Of a stretch of DNA of 64,000 nucleotides, positions 28,673 through 41,950 are shown piece after piece. Source of the stretch: Terfezia claveryi (lineage: Eukaryota > Ascomycota > Pezizomycetes > Pezizales > Pezizaceae); the NCBI GenBank assembly GCA_015179025.1, contig WHUX01000004.1, positions 682,001 through 746,000 on the forward strand, read 5' to 3'. The notes below the pieces were generated by a model. It made no database searches and was not told the origin of the DNA. It saw nothing but the letters and a program-made list of their open reading frames with translations. Position 1 is the stretch's first letter. The number at the start of each line of letters is the position of its first letter. The position numbers and the translations under genes are program-made.

Positions 28673-30240
28673 TCCATTTCATCATCTACTACCTCCTTTT
28701 GCATTAACGACACGTCTTTCGTCATTTGTTACACTACACCACATCATCTTCGGACTATTGTATTATCTTCGGCGTTTTACCAAGGCAACGCTATATCCAG
28801 CTTTTTAGTACCTGCAATTGTTTTTATCTTTATTTGGGTTGGATATATATTTTTCACTTTTCTGACTATTTTGCAGGGATATGGGGTGGGAATGCGCGGT
28901 GGATATAATTGTGGGAATAACGGTCAAGAGTTGGAAAACATTAGGAGTCGGAAAATACAAGGAATATGGGCGTTGAACCTTTGGCATCGGTGATTTTTCT
29001 TTGAATCTTGATTATTTTGTGGGGTCTGGGATTTTTCTTACGGCGTGCTAATTTTTTTTTGCTTTTTCATGCCTTAAAGCACGTCTTTGCGGTCATTGGT
29101 GTTCTTCATTTTCTGGGGCAAAAACCTGACATGTACATTTGGTATTGCACTAGGCACTTGTATGATTACATCTCATCTTTCTTTGGTCGGAAAAGTCTCT
29201 GCATTCTTTCCTAAAATGCATCATAGGGATGAAGTAGATTTACTCGCGGATTTGCAAAATTGGATAGGGAAACTAGCAACAGAATTTCCTTTTCAGTTTT
29301 ATTTCATGAGAAGACACCTCGCCCAGATCTCTACTATTCTTTTAATTGTGGTGAAAGATATAGACCTACCTATACGGCTTAAGATATTATAGAAGCTTCA
29401 AGGCTAACGAATTAGTATTGGTGGTAGATTGCTGGTGGTACGGCCTCGCACCGAACTACAGTGTTGTACAATAGTCTCTCAGCATTGTAATAATCCATTC
29501 TCACACGACCAGCCCTACCCCTGGTCTAGGTATCACCATGCTAGTTCGGTAGATGCTCCTTGTCTTGTCTAGCTTGTCGCATTTTACTTTTGGAATTACA
29601 TGATTTATATTTGGAAAGATCTAGATAGAATTCGGGAGATATAGGGGTTTTGAGAGATGTGAGTGTCGAGAGAGGAATGGTAAATGCCATATATTAATAA
29701 ACATAACAAGCGCGGGGTATTGACTTGTAGTTTGAATTGTTTGCTTGAGGGCCGGAACTTCCTCAATGTATTCTAATCGAAGTAAGATTGGTAAGGTATG
29801 ATAGATGTGCAACTCCGCCTCCGTCTCCGCCCCGCTTACAACTGTACCTACATATATCCAATCCTTCCCACTGGAATGTAGATATACTACGTATAAGGGG
29901 TGTAAGATGAAGTGCTACCAGTGAGATGCTAATATAAGATCAAGCTGAGAATCACACAGAGTGCGCGAGGTCACGGGAAGACAGGGGTGTGAAGTGGGCG
30001 GGGGCTGGTGTGATTAATTAATTAATTGACTGGGGATGAGATGAGATGAGAAGCGGATGTTTCTGGGTGACTATTTGAAAATATTGGCAGTGGAGATGAA
30101 CGTTCCCCCATTTACAGTGCAGGCGTCTATGGAAGGACATCAGCGGACAAGAGCTACATGAACGTAGCGTTGGGATCTTCGGGAAACGGGGCGGGTGTGA
30201 TTACTAATGTCACACTGGAGCTATGACGAGGAAATTAATC

Positions 30241-30327
30241 TTAGTCTGGTTGCACATTAATCTAAACTCCAGCCTTTCCATTTGTGGTTGGAGGGAAGAA
30301 ACCAAGGTTAGTGCCAACTAGACTACC
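30241..30327. mobile_element. Candidate 87-bp miniature inverted-repeat element
   Basis: A forward copy of the dispersed motif (TTAGTCTGGTTGCACATTAA at 30241) faces a reverse copy (TTAGTGCCAACTAGACTACC ending 30327). The arms pair over about 17 bp with two mismatches and one bulge, leaving a roughly 45-bp loop. This looks like the two ends of a tiny non-autonomous element; no internal coding capacity. A chance pairing of two dispersed copies is the alternative. Confidence 0.4.
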
Positions 30328-33300
30328 AAGGTTATGGGAATGAACCCTAGAATGGGTGCAACCAGACTAGAATGGACCCTGACCCTCCCTGGCCAACACG
30401 GGTTGGTGGATTGTGTTATCACATTACTGGGCGATTATAAGCAGTGAGGGTTTAACCCCATACCATGCTTAGACTGAGTATTGTTCCTGAATACGTGCCA
30501 ACCAGACTACCTACCTGAATACGAATGATAGATTAGGTAGAGCCAGGCTGGCACGAGACTAGCCAGGCTGAAATATGAAAATGGGAATGGACTAACCAGA
30601 CTAATAATGGACCATTAGTGCGGGGAGGCTTCTATGAGTAAATCTGCCGAACATTCTACGCCATGGCCAATCACAAACTAATAGTCGCGGGAAGCGTTAT
30701 CTATCGGTAATTTGGCGCCCGTGGCCCTCGGTCCAGTTACGGCACTTTTCGAGGAAGATTCTCTCAGCCGAGTGCAGCCTGAAGCTTACTCTACTCAGCC
30801 CAGTATATATAGCTGGATACCAGGGAATCAGGCAGCCATAGATCGCCGTTTCGATCGAGCGATCGGGCTGGGGCTCTCAATGAAACATTGAATACGATAA
30901 ACCTCCCGGCACCCCCCACGCCGAGGTTGGGATGCTAACTCATGATCGAGAGATCAGTTGCAGATACATATCTGACCCAATAGGTGAGTGGTAGGTGTAG
31001 GCGATTGCCAATGTAGAAGTGGACAACTACAAACTGCAGCGGCAAACCAGACTACGGCGGAGCGGGGGTTATGGTTTCGAATTTTGTTTGCAATAGCAGT
31101 ATCCGTAAACGACTTACAACTCCGAACCATTTTCCCAGTCTGTGATAGAACATGGTGCAAAAACGCTTGATACCGGTGTCCTTTGTGGTATGTATATATC
31201 GCCTCTTTTGAATTTTTTCCACTTAATTCAGATGTTAATTGCAATGGCATTGGCTATGGCGTCCAGAGTTTGCCTGCACTTACTGTAACGTCCATAAAAT
31301 GCAATGAGTTCAAGCGATGATATTTGCAGCAGCAATAGTTGAGAAGTAATATAGATCAACGTGGAATATTACCGAAAAGTAATATAAAGTACCGTGTCAA
31401 AATATATGCCTCAACTCGCGATCTTTTTACCAGGGTATATATTCCGGCAGTCAAAACACTTCTACGTCATTGGTGGCCATTTAGATCAGTCAGCTTAAGG
31501 CGTAAAGCAGCATGACCAAAGGGTCGGAAAAATTCTTTGCAAGGCGTGGGTAGGGAAAAGTGGATGCAAAATTGTTATCTGGTGTGCATAAGACATTGCC
31601 TTGGATCCATACATACAGTACAGTAAAGTACATATATCAGGTTCTGACGAATCACAGAAAGATGAATACTTTTGGGGTATTTCAACATTTCACCGCCACA
31701 GCACACCAGATATTCAGATATAGAGAAATCTTGTTTCGATTACTGGCGTATAAATCAAGTTTAGATACCAAGGCAATGACGCTAATAACGTGACTGTCAT
31801 AGGCAACGACTATATACTCATCATGACGTGAGTAAACATGACGTGCAGATCTGGTTGCAATATGGGTGTCTATATTAGCATGTGATACTGATATTTTGGA
31901 GATCCACGGTAATTTAGGGTAGCTTTCCAAGTCTCAGCTCGTGCTGGGGGTGTATAGTTCCAGCAAAACCCTACCTTTGAATCAACATTCGTTGAAACTC
32001 GCCAACGTACTCATGCTTCTAGAAACAGGGTTGGAATTATCCAGATACTCTAATATTTTTACTTCTTTTCTGTCTAGTTCTGCTGTAAAGTTGGAGGGAA
32101 TATGAGTATATGCCGTTGCCATATAAATTTGTATGAGAAGCTACATGGCAATCACTCCACCCACAATTATTAACTATCTGTAAAATGCCAATCTGGTTCT
32201 GTCTGTTAGATTCTCAGGATATCAGAGGAATAGGTATTCTTGGAAGAATTCCAGATGTAGAGCTTCCTGCCTGCTTTCCTTGATCGTTCATGATATTTTT
32301 CAAAAGTGGCCGTTTTGGTGTAAAAACTGACGAGGACCTGACACTAATGGCCTAGAACTATACACCCTTTTACTCTGATTGTGACATACATACAACTACG
32401 CTACGACATACATGACTCAAGTGATGTCAAGGTGACGAAACCAATGGACAAGGATCTGTTTTTTCAGATGAAAGGAAATTAAGATTTACCTTGGTTAACA
32501 GCGGAGATCTGGTGCTCAAGCTAAACAAAGTTGATATATAAGATTGATATACCACGAGGATGTAGAGGATTGCCAACTTCTAACCTGAGTAGGCAGGGGC
32601 TGCCCCATTTGGAGCTCCCGGGAAGTCACAAGACTGGGAGAGCATCTTGACGCCAAACTGCAAAAGGAACTGCTTTAAGTTCTTATTTTTTTTTTACACA
32701 TTCCATTAGGTTTTATCTCCGATACCCCTCACGTGATGTAGTTGGCTATGATCAGTGAGCTCTGGGTTACGCTGAATGATCAATGGCTACGAGTCTGCAA
32801 GAACAATTTAGGTTGACGTGGCTAGAGATTTGGATACATGTACGGAGTACCTGGTACTATGCTAAATTCCTACAATACAGACGGAGCTTGTACAACAATT
32901 AGAACTTCATCAGAGCTGAATTTACAGCCTCATTCGTTTGCGCCATACATCTCTGCCACCCTACCGAGGTCACAAGAGCTGTCAGGAATACCAACCGTTC
33001 CTAGACTGTAAAACGTCAACGACTACACCGAGGCACAATTGAGGTTCTACTAGGGAACCCAAACAGAAAGGTGCTCCTCCGCTGGTTAAACTTATATGTT
33101 AATCCACATCGTCATCACCTTCCTTCCAGATGAAAATCCCCCGCTTCTACCCAGGACTCACGTCATCTTGCCTACGTCGACGCAAGCTGTGGCAAATACC
33201 TTTTTCGACTTGCATTCTACAGATACCCAGACACGATGATCAGCCTCCAAAAGACATAGTGGCGAGAAAGTCTAGCAAAGGCGACCACCTCTACCCCAGA

Positions 33301-36300
33301 TCAAAGTGTCATTTCACATGAGTTGGTTGCACATGCAAGAACAAATGCAGGACCCTGCATGTCGTATATGCAGGGTACATGTGAAGATTCCTGCATGGCA
33401 ACACAATTCAGGATGGTGAGGAATGTTCAATCAGTTGAAACAAAACAAACCACTACAACTTGAGCTGTCAAGTGGCGTTGAGTGTGACGACATGTCTGTC
33501 ACTGTGGTATCCTCTCTGGGGCCAGCTGTCATAAATTGCCCCAAGTACAACTTTGGAAATACATGTAGAATTTGAGCAGAAGATGTCCAAGTAGGGAGAT
33601 TCACGGCTCGTGTACATGTTTCTGGAATTAATATTATGCAGAGGAATATCTAAATCTGGGCTAAAAAAGCTGACATCACTTTGGGCGAGGTTTCTGGAGT
33701 ATGGCAGGTTCTTCACGCACGTATGATTTGGGCCACGATGATTATTCCTGATGAAAGTCGGCGGGGTACTTCTACTTAGTGGCTGTTGGAAGGCAGACCA
33801 CGAGATCAGTCCAATTTCGAACATACCGGCATCCAATGGTAACGTGATGTTCGCAGGGTTTGATTCGTTCGAGGAACCTACAACGATGCAACTTAGCATG
33901 TGATGATAGTTTGTGATGTGCTGGCGATGATCCCTTCACCTTCTTGTTTCTTCTGTACCAAGTAGAACGGTAAATTCTTCATTACCCGGAAATATTTCTT
34001 TTGTTTCGGCGGATATGTTTCTGTTTCTCTTTGGAAACGGCCCGCACCGCACGCTAATGCTGCTGCGCCGATCGACCTGAAGTTACATGAGCTTGTTCGA
34101 CAGTTGTTTCTCCGTTTCTCAACCCATCTGCCGTCGTATAATTAGCCAAATATGCACTGCACCAACCAGTACATGTACTCTACATTATGGCTGTACATAA
34201 ACACGACTAGCCACAGACCGACTATGCATTGTCAGTCATGCAGCGTTAGTATATGTAGTGTAGTGTACTGTACATACAGGTACATGTGCAGGAGAACCAA
34301 ATATGTTATGGCGTAGCCCAACCATGCTTATGTATCTATAAGTATTTCAGATTCGCTCTACTTCCAAATCCTTACTACAAAATATCAAGTATTTGAAGTC
34401 CATAATATCATAAACTTGTAAGTGATACTGCTAAGTTAGGAAATGGATGCCAAGCCTCCATCTAATAGGGCAGTCACTTGTTCTGAAAGTAAGCATCTCA
34501 CAAATTGCAGAATGGCCTAGATAGGCATCTTCCCGAGCGGAATTGAAGACACTGGTACCTAGCATCTTTTTGTCCCAATATCCTCAGTATCTATATTACA
34601 TATTACTACTACAGTATATACTCGTGCATTAGGACCTGAAATATACATCACGTTGTTCTCCATTAGATCGGCGAAGTTCAGGACAACAAGGTCTAGATTT
34701 CGGAGGCTCTGGTCTAGCAAGGATTTCGAAACGTTACGCATAACACTAAGTTGGGACTGACGTCTCATGACAGGCAGGCAGAATCTCTTTCGGACTGACC
34801 ACTGCATGCGATTGAAAAAAATTTGGAGAAGAGTTATGTTCGCGTACAAAAACAGCCCTATGACTGCATAAACCTAAATGCAGCCCGGTTTTGAAAGCCA
34901 CCTCACGTGGGGTACAGGCGAGAGTCGATCTAATCGTGTGGCTGCCATTGGTGATAATCGTTACACTTGTCCGGTGTTTGGACTAGTTGGGGCTTTGCAG
35001 AAGTAAAAGAGAGGAGAATGATTAGTAGCCTTATTTTGTGCTGGTTAATTTGAACCAAGATCATCGACGGGAATCACATTCGGATGAAATGGTAAACTAA
35101 ATTGCAACCATTGGTTACTATCAAGCGTACGGGCCAATTCACTGCGTTGATCGAATTTGGGTCCGGTAATGTCTATTCAGGTAACGTGGAGTGTTTTATC
35201 CGTACTATGCTTATGCTTTCCCCACTTTTTGTCTTCACTGGTTTGCAAACCAGACTGTATGACAGCTGCTTATATCCATCCATTATAATATGCGACTATC
35301 CAAACCAGCAATGACCTCAGGTCCCCAAGCACGGCGGGGAGGCTGCACTTCAGTCACGGACCAATTGCGGATGCATTGTTTGCTCCGGGGGCATACGATG
35401 TACATGGCCGAACCCCCACTAAATATGAATGTGTTGTAGCGAATAGCGATGATATGGCTACCGTGGTTTGCCTTGAGGATGAACTGCCAGCCGCTGGATC
35501 TTCGGACAAACAAAAAAATCTATTGCAAAGTCGCCTCGATGGGATACAGTAGTGACCATAACTAACAGCATCACAAGGCAATAGGTTAAGCGTTAAGATG
35601 CTCTATTGGTAGACATTTCCTAGTCATATCGCCTAGCCGCCACACCAGAATACTGCGAACAGCCTCCCTTTACAGGCATATATTTGGTGTGCTGCACCCT
35701 TCTGGATTTTGCTGTGAGTGAAAATATGATTATAGGTTTTATTTAGGCTCTCCCCGAGGCCTGGCACTGATCTGCAACATAGGATAACAGTTTACCTGAC
35801 GTCGCTGTACCTATGTACTTGCTCACTTGATAGTCACGAGGCTACGGAGAGGCTTTTATGAAACAACTATGCAAGTTTGGCGAATCTGGCACATCCATAG
35901 CATTCGAGTGCTGATATACGGGAAATAAGCCGGAGAAAAGATGAGTGAAGTTGAAGGAAGGGTTATCAGATCCCGCACTACTTAGACCAATTTTCTTCTG
36001 ACATGAAACGGGACACCAAAAGAAAAGAAAAGTTAGGGTCTAGACAGAATTTTTCCCACGGCCTTCCACCTTAATAATACAGTACATCGCCGAGGCTGTG
36101 GAGGCAGGACCGACCCGGCGGGAGACAACCCGGGAGGGAAATGTGACGTGGCACCGTATGTAACAAATATAATTGCAAGGAAAAATGGCAAAAGAAATTA
36201 TGGTATCCATGCCGCCTGAATGGAAGGAGGCTGGATTCATTGTGTGATCGAAGAAGAAGGAAGAAAACTTCGTGTTATTTAGCAGCAATTATGATTGAAG

Positions 36301-37532
36301 CAGTGGCAATGGGGATCCTTTCCATGCAGTTGCAGTTGTCATGCGTTATTAAAGGTGCACAGGGCATATCGTGGGTGATTAGCTGGATTCCGTTTCCTCT
36401 TTTTTGGCGATGCATTTTCGAACTTGTTTCTTTGGAAAGCCATTGAAATAGATTGGAGCCCTATTGGATGGGAATTGATATATAAGATAAGGCACATATA
36501 ACTTTCGTAAAAGGCAACTTACATCTTGTAATGCATAAACATTGTTTTGGCTGGTTGTTTTCAGTTACCTAATGACATGACGGGGCCGACATACATCTTC
36601 AGAAGACGAGGTGGGATCTCGCATAGCACCAGCCACAGCGTGAATGTATCTACAAGCTGGGCCAAGTATATGTATACTACATACCTCAAGTATTGTCATG
36701 AAGTAATATCTCTTTATTACCCTGAACTCTGCAATTGGTATACATACTATACTTACATGTTCCTCACATGGTAAATATGCACCACAAACTGAAAGATGGT
36801 CTATCAAAAGTGCTACAATCTCTTATGGCCGTGTATCTATAGTTGTACTACAGTAGTATAGGTATTCAAAGCTATGTACGTAGCATAGATGACTTAGAAA
36901 TTATCAAGATTTCAGAACTGTAACTTCAGGGACCTAGATCCTGTGGGTACACTAGTAAACAGAGAGTGATGATTATAGCCTTCTCCAGCAAAACAGAGAC
37001 TCCAGTATACACAGTCCATTTTACTCATAGTAGGTTATCATAGGTGTAATATCAATATAACAGTAAGAATATACACATGTTAGAGATTGAAAAAATTCTC
37101 ATATACGTCATTGCGAGTAATTCCATGATACCTCTCATTATTAGTACTATAGGTTTTGTTCTTTCCTGCAAGCAGTAAAGTATCATGAATATGTGCGATA
37201 ACATCAAATATACCATGCTCCAAAACCACTCGTTTCCCATCATTATTTTTTCCAGCAATAAAATTCAGCGCATGATTGTGCAGTTCATATTCATTTAATG
37301 CCTTCCATCGTAGCTTTACTTGTCTTGTACGTGAATTGGGTTTTAGGGGAATTACTTTTCAAAGGTCAACCGAGATTTACTACTTATTGTATACAAATAC
37401 TCTTCAAACATAGTCGCGTAGTACCTGATAATGCTTCAATTGAACTTCAAGATGGAGCCGAATATAACAAGGCCAATGCAGCTCAATTTTTGGGGTCATC
37501 GAGCAGTTCAGTTCTGCTTGTGTAAATTCCGC

Positions 37533-37570
37533 ACATCCGTGGTCCCTTCCTACATCCGTGGTCCCTTCCT
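37533..37570 (+). repeat. Perfect 19-bp tandem duplication
   Basis: The unit acatccgtggtcccttcct occurs twice without gap or mismatch, at 37533-37551 and 37552-37570. Non-coding context. Confidence 0.95.
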
Positions 37571-38229
37571 AATTCTGGTTTCAAAACCACAGGAAATGAA
37601 CCAATCATATATATTTCTCTTGGGCTTTGTGACTTTCTTGATATTGCCAATAATATCCGTGACTGACCGCTTCGATTTATCGTTCATTGTTATTTGTTAG
37701 TTTGGGGCCGTGTCGAGAGATGAAATATGTACCGAAAATACTTGAAACCAAAAATCTGCAGCTTGGCGGAGAATACCACAATCAGATAGTAATATCAACC
37801 AGCATTTACAGCATAGTTGTGATAGGATATATTTAATATGATTGTTACCTCTCATCATCAAAGCCAAAGCAGTGCTTAATCTGAATTTGAAACCAGTCTG
37901 TCTGACCGATCGACGGCGTATTGAATCTGATCACCTTCCATGATAGGAACGCCATTAATATCATACCAAAAATTTTTGACAAAACCATAAAAACAGGGCC
38001 CATAATAGATGCCTGTATAATTGTACTCATCCTACATATTTTACAGCAATTTTGATATGAAATCCAAGTTTATAGACCTAGAGCAACTCCATAGCTTGAT
38101 GCACTAGTTTTTATGCAGTGATTTGACCCTAACGGAGAACGCAGATATTTGAAACACGGGGAATAAGTTGAGCGCTAACCAGATTGAGCAGAGATATTAT
38201 CACCAAACTATATAATCACTCCTCAATAT

Positions 38230-38768
38230 TTATTGTACATCCCTCAACTTTATTGACTGCAGCAACCCGTCGAGGCATAGATCTGGTAAGAGAGTCTAGC
38301 AGGCTAGTAGGAATGCTTCTTCTAAACATTCAGCTATTTTCTTTTTAACAGGTGGGTCCATGGGGGGAAAGGAAGTAAGGTTAGGAAACTTTTGATGCAA
38401 AATATTCTTGAGGTAGTGCTGCGCTAGACATGATCAAGATCGGGAGAGCAGGCTGCATAATCCGCTACCTTCCATCCTGCCTCTTGCAACCAAATTCGAG
38501 CACGCTTCACTCCAAATATAATTTCGCCGCTGCTCCTCAATGCAATCTGTTCTTTTAATAGCTGATCTCAGTTGAGCAGCAGCATGTGCTGATGATACAT
38601 TAGACGTCTTTTTAGCAATCCACTTCCGATATTCTTTGCCTTTTAGATATCGACACTTAAAGTACGAGGATGGGCTACCTTTACTTTGGTGAGCTTGTAT
38701 TGAGCAGCTCCCTTAATGCTTCTGTAATTTTAGGGGGCCAACCACTGCTTGGAGCATTCCCGGGTTTT
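38230..38768 (-). pseudogene. Tc1/mariner transposase relic
   Basis: Read on the minus strand, fragments in several frames follow the order of a fungal Tc1/mariner transposase. First is WPPKITEALRELL (end of the paired HTH). Next is YRKWIAKK ... AHAAAQLRSAIKR, then RRNYIWSEACS, around the first catalytic Asp position. RIWLQEAGWKVADYA then runs into CSPDLDHV, matching the family SPDLNPIE box. LKNILHQKFPNL and VKKKIAECLEEAF follow, and the end is LTRSMPRRVAAV, the family C-terminus. The stretch between the first Asp and SPDL is missing, so there is an internal deletion, with multiple stops and frameshifts. It cannot encode an active enzyme. No inverted ends were located. Confidence 0.8.
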
Positions 38769-39313
38769 GATTATTTTCTGTATTGATGTCAGTCCAAGTT
38801 CTTCAGGTAGATGTGGTTCCGGATACCTTTGAAACAATAGGAGTACCTATAGAAGAACCCAACCTCCCGAACGTCGGGATAACAAAGAAAACACCTAAAC
38901 TATGGACTCTGCCTCCCTGCCTCTTCTCAACCAGGCTGTCTGCCCCGGTTCCACCAAGTCTATTATTTCCTTTAAGAAAAACCACCTATTCCCAACTCCT
39001 CCATTGTCGGTCCAGAAGGGGGAAATTGAGATTGGTGCAGCCGGTGCACAGTGCACACACTATAGATCGATTTGTGCAGTATGCGCACCCATTATAAAAT
39101 TATTTCCTTTCGCCCTGGTCATGTGCAATAAATGGCCTAGTTGCATTCACCCACCAACCAAAAATGTATGTAGGTTCATAACTTATTCTAAACAAAGGAA
39201 GTTACCCATGTCCACGTTCCCACCTGCCCTCCCAGCCAAGTTAGACGCTTCATACTGTAGGATGGCTCATCTCCTCTTTTTGTTCTCCGATAGCGCATCA
39301 ACGAATACCATAG

Positions 39314-39317
<4 letters not shown>

Positions 39318-39346
<29 letters not shown>
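39318..39346. repeat. A29 homopolymer
   Basis: Twenty-nine consecutive A residues between GT and GTAC. Open frames crossing it encode poly-Lys or poly-Phe and are not credible on that account. Confidence 0.9.
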
Positions 39347-39349
<3 letters not shown>

Positions 39350-39542
39350 CTGTAGTAACGTCATGTCCAGAAGTTGAGTTTTGGGGATGGTCATAGATAC
39401 CTAGGTTTTCAGAGCCAACTTGGCCACCCTTTGAAAGGTATATAACTGAGTTAAATGGCGCAACCACCACAAACATTACTTCCACTAGACTCGGGCAGCT
39501 CTAGATAAAAGAAAAAATCCAAGGCAAATACAATAACCAAAC

Positions 39543-39842
39543 ATGTCAGCACTTAGCATCAAATTGAGCCGCCAGCTCCGGAACTTCTCAAACGGCAATA
39601 AAATAATCACCAAGGATGATAAGGATAAGGAGTATACCTGGCACTTCGGGAGTCTAAAGTATAATTTGTCTCAGGGTGTGGAGAATCGAGTTATTAATGC
39701 CATTGTAACGAAATGGGAGCAGGAAGGCATTGAAGACATCGGGAATTTTCAAAGTAGATTGGGGATGAGGCATGAGGCAGTTGTTACAATGGTTCAGGGC
39801 CTGGTGAATACAGATCTTCAAGGTTTTTTTGGGGTTGCATGA
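39543..39842 (+). CDS. Small hypothetical protein (99 aa)
   Basis: Single-exon ORF, MSALSIKLSRQLRNFSNGNK to QGFFGVA, with an A-rich start context (CAAACATG). The composition is protein-like: mixed charged and hydrophobic residues, KDDKDKEYTWHF and VINAIVTKWEQEG. I do not recognise a family. It lies between the Tc1 relic and the Harbinger element, so it could be a fragment of a decayed mobile element rather than a host gene. No intron signals are needed to keep it open. Confidence 0.35.
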   Translation: MSALSIKLSRQLRNFSNGNKIITKDDKDKEYTWHFGSLKYNLSQGVENRVINAIVTKWEQEGIEDIGNFQSRLGMRHEAVVTMVQGLVNTDLQGFFGVA

Positions 39843-40989
39843 TGGAGGAAGGGAGTAGGGTTATAACTCAGATTCACTAGTAGGGATTGACATTATTGTA
39901 GGGGCCTGTGAGAATACTAAAGAGTCAGATGAGGTGGAGATTGTTGAGTAGGGATCGATTTCTACAAATTAGATAAATATAGAAATAGGTATGCAGCGAG
40001 AGCCAAAGGTCCAATGAAGGAAGAAGATGTGAATACTAGATAAGGGTCGAGGGCACAGTGAAGAGATGAGTAGTGAGAACCTCCTCAGGGTAGGAGGCGA
40101 GCAACATCAAAGGCAAAACCCGTTTTGGAGCTGAATTATGCCAAGCAGCATGCGGTGCAAAGGAATTGCATATGCAAGATTCTCAAACCGGAAAGGGGAA
40201 AAAGACTTTTGGTGTGAGCCTCTGTAAGTGCTTGTATCTAAGCTATCTATGTAGCCCATGATGAGAGACCGCAAGCTCTGATTTCCCGGCCGGACTATCT
40301 CTTCCCTGGGCCGATCTCTGGGCCAATTTCTGCCCCGTGGTAGAGGTTGAAGCCCAGGCCCATCATTTCGTACAAGCCACATCTCCTGCGAGCTCTGACT
40401 ACCGGGTATGGCCTAGACGTGACCAATATTTGTTTGTCATTTGGGTTCTGGACCCGACAGGCCGCAATATCTATATTTGACACTCTGGCGATCATCGCCA
40501 ACTTGTTCCATTCGAGCAAGCATGAGCAATGCTTTGGCATCCGTTGGGCCAAGGAGTTGTTTAACTCCCCTTGTAACACAGTCTATCTCTTGTAGTGCTC
40601 AGAAGTACGAGACGACAAGGGTGTTGAAAATAACAATTTCTTTATGCATACAGTCAAGTCTCTCCACTAAGTATTGCTGTTACCTATTGCAAGCACTTGA
40701 TACCCTGCTAAAAGGATCTCCGGGTAATTTCTTCTTCTTCACGTGTGTTCAGCTTGCTGTTCACATGTATTCACTGTCTTCGCTTACTAGAGGGATTTCG
40801 CAACTTAGATTCTTGTTAATGTTAATGCTAAGTTACCATGGCAACCCGACAACTTCCGATGTTACCATAGCAACCATTTGTTAGTAAATAAATAACCGCA
40901 CACTTCTTGTTAAATAACACCAATACCTACCCCTCTTGCGCTCGCTCTCTACCTTCGAATAATCATCAGAACACATCCAAACTCTCAAT

Positions 40990-41950
40990 ATGGCTCCTCA
41001 GGATCAAGCTCATCTTCAAACTCCGGAGTGCGTGTTACCTCATAGCGTAGATCAAACACAAATTACCGATGCGCAACCTCCTATTTTGAGCGCTATCTCA
41101 AGTAACAGAACACCAACCCCGAGCGGTACAACACCAACCCCGAGCCGTTCAACACCAACCCCGAGTGGTAGAACTGGCGGTAGAGCAAGGCTGGCAGAAG
41201 AAGAAAAGGTTAAACTTATTCGCCTTTGTATTCTGCACCAAGCAGACCATCGACATGGAAATAAAAAAGCCTTTTGGGCTAAAATCCGTGATCTCTTAAA
41301 AGATAAGATTGGGAAAGAACTACGAGATCCCCAACAAGCAGTGAATACGCTGGTGATACAATTTGAAGGTCAAATTAAGAAAGAAGAGAAGGAATCCGGT
41401 ATGTACAGTAGTAGCTTTAACCTTCATACAATAATATATATAGGCTGACATAAAAGAAATAGGTACAGTACAGCAGGATTCTGAACTCAAGCAGTCATTA
41501 TCTGAGTAGGTAACTCATTTAAATGAACAGCAAGAGCAGGCAAAGCAAGCGCAAATGACTAAAGAAGAGCTTGAGAAAGAGCAGACGCAAGCAAAAAAAG
41601 CATGAGCCAACCTGCTACACACATGGTCCCAAAAAGCTCAATCTATCTCGGAATCTGATAGTGACCATGACACCGATATTGAAGAGATTCAACCACCGAA
41701 GCGCCAGAAGAAGAATCTGAGTCGGAACTCTGAGATTTTAGATGTTGTTCGCAATAATGGCCATCTTATGGCAGCTGCTGTAAAAGAGCTTGCAAATGCT
41801 ATTTCACATAGCTCAAGAGGGGGTAATGATTTGGAAGCCAAGGTAGTAAGGTTGGAGGAATGTATCCAAGAAACAAATCGTCGTGCGGAACATCGAGCAG
41901 AAGAAACTAATCAGATGTTGAGAGAATTATTGAGCCGCCGGTCTGATTAA
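40990..41950 (+). pseudogene. Harbinger Myb/SANT-like DNA-binding protein, two in-frame stops
   Basis: Exon 1 (40990-41398) and exon 2 (41463-41950) flank a 64-nt intron with donor GTATGT, branch GCTGAC and acceptor AATAG. The N-terminus carries a short TPTPSG/TPTPSR repeat. A Myb/SANT-like helical domain follows at about residues 65-135 (RLAEEEKVKLIRLCILHQAD, KKAFWAKIRDLLKDKIGKEL). Exon 2 has a coiled-coil-like stretch (EQQEQAKQAQMTKEELEKEQ), an acidic SDSDHDTDIEE patch with basic KRQKK, and a C-terminal heptad-like region. The frame is broken by TAG at 41507-41509 and TGA at 41603-41605. The TGA could come from CGA by C to T, and the TAG from CAG; both are compatible with deamination or RIP-like decay. 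In this superfamily the partner binds element DNA and helps import the transposase. Confidence 0.75.

Larger units (their letters stand above)
28673..38220. other. Gene-poor region with dispersed motif cluster
   Basis: No recognisable gene. Microsatellites TTAA-type (30012-30028) and GATGA-type (30034-30050) are present. Six to eight copies or relatives of the dispersed motif fall between 30241 and 31057. The longest ORF, 33468-33899 (-, 143 codons), has no familiar motif and a loose residue mix. A perfect 19-bp tandem duplication lies at 37533-37570. ORFs at 37052-37258 and 37845-38030 (-) are hydrophobic and unassigned; they may belong to the decayed transposon immediately to the right. Confidence 0.45.

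Noticed and set aside
33468..33899. 143-codon minus ORF
   Set aside because: No known motif; length is not exceptional for this amount of non-coding DNA.
38902..39396. 164-codon + ORF
   Set aside because: It reads through the A29 tract as poly-Lys, overlaps another open frame, and shows no family motif.
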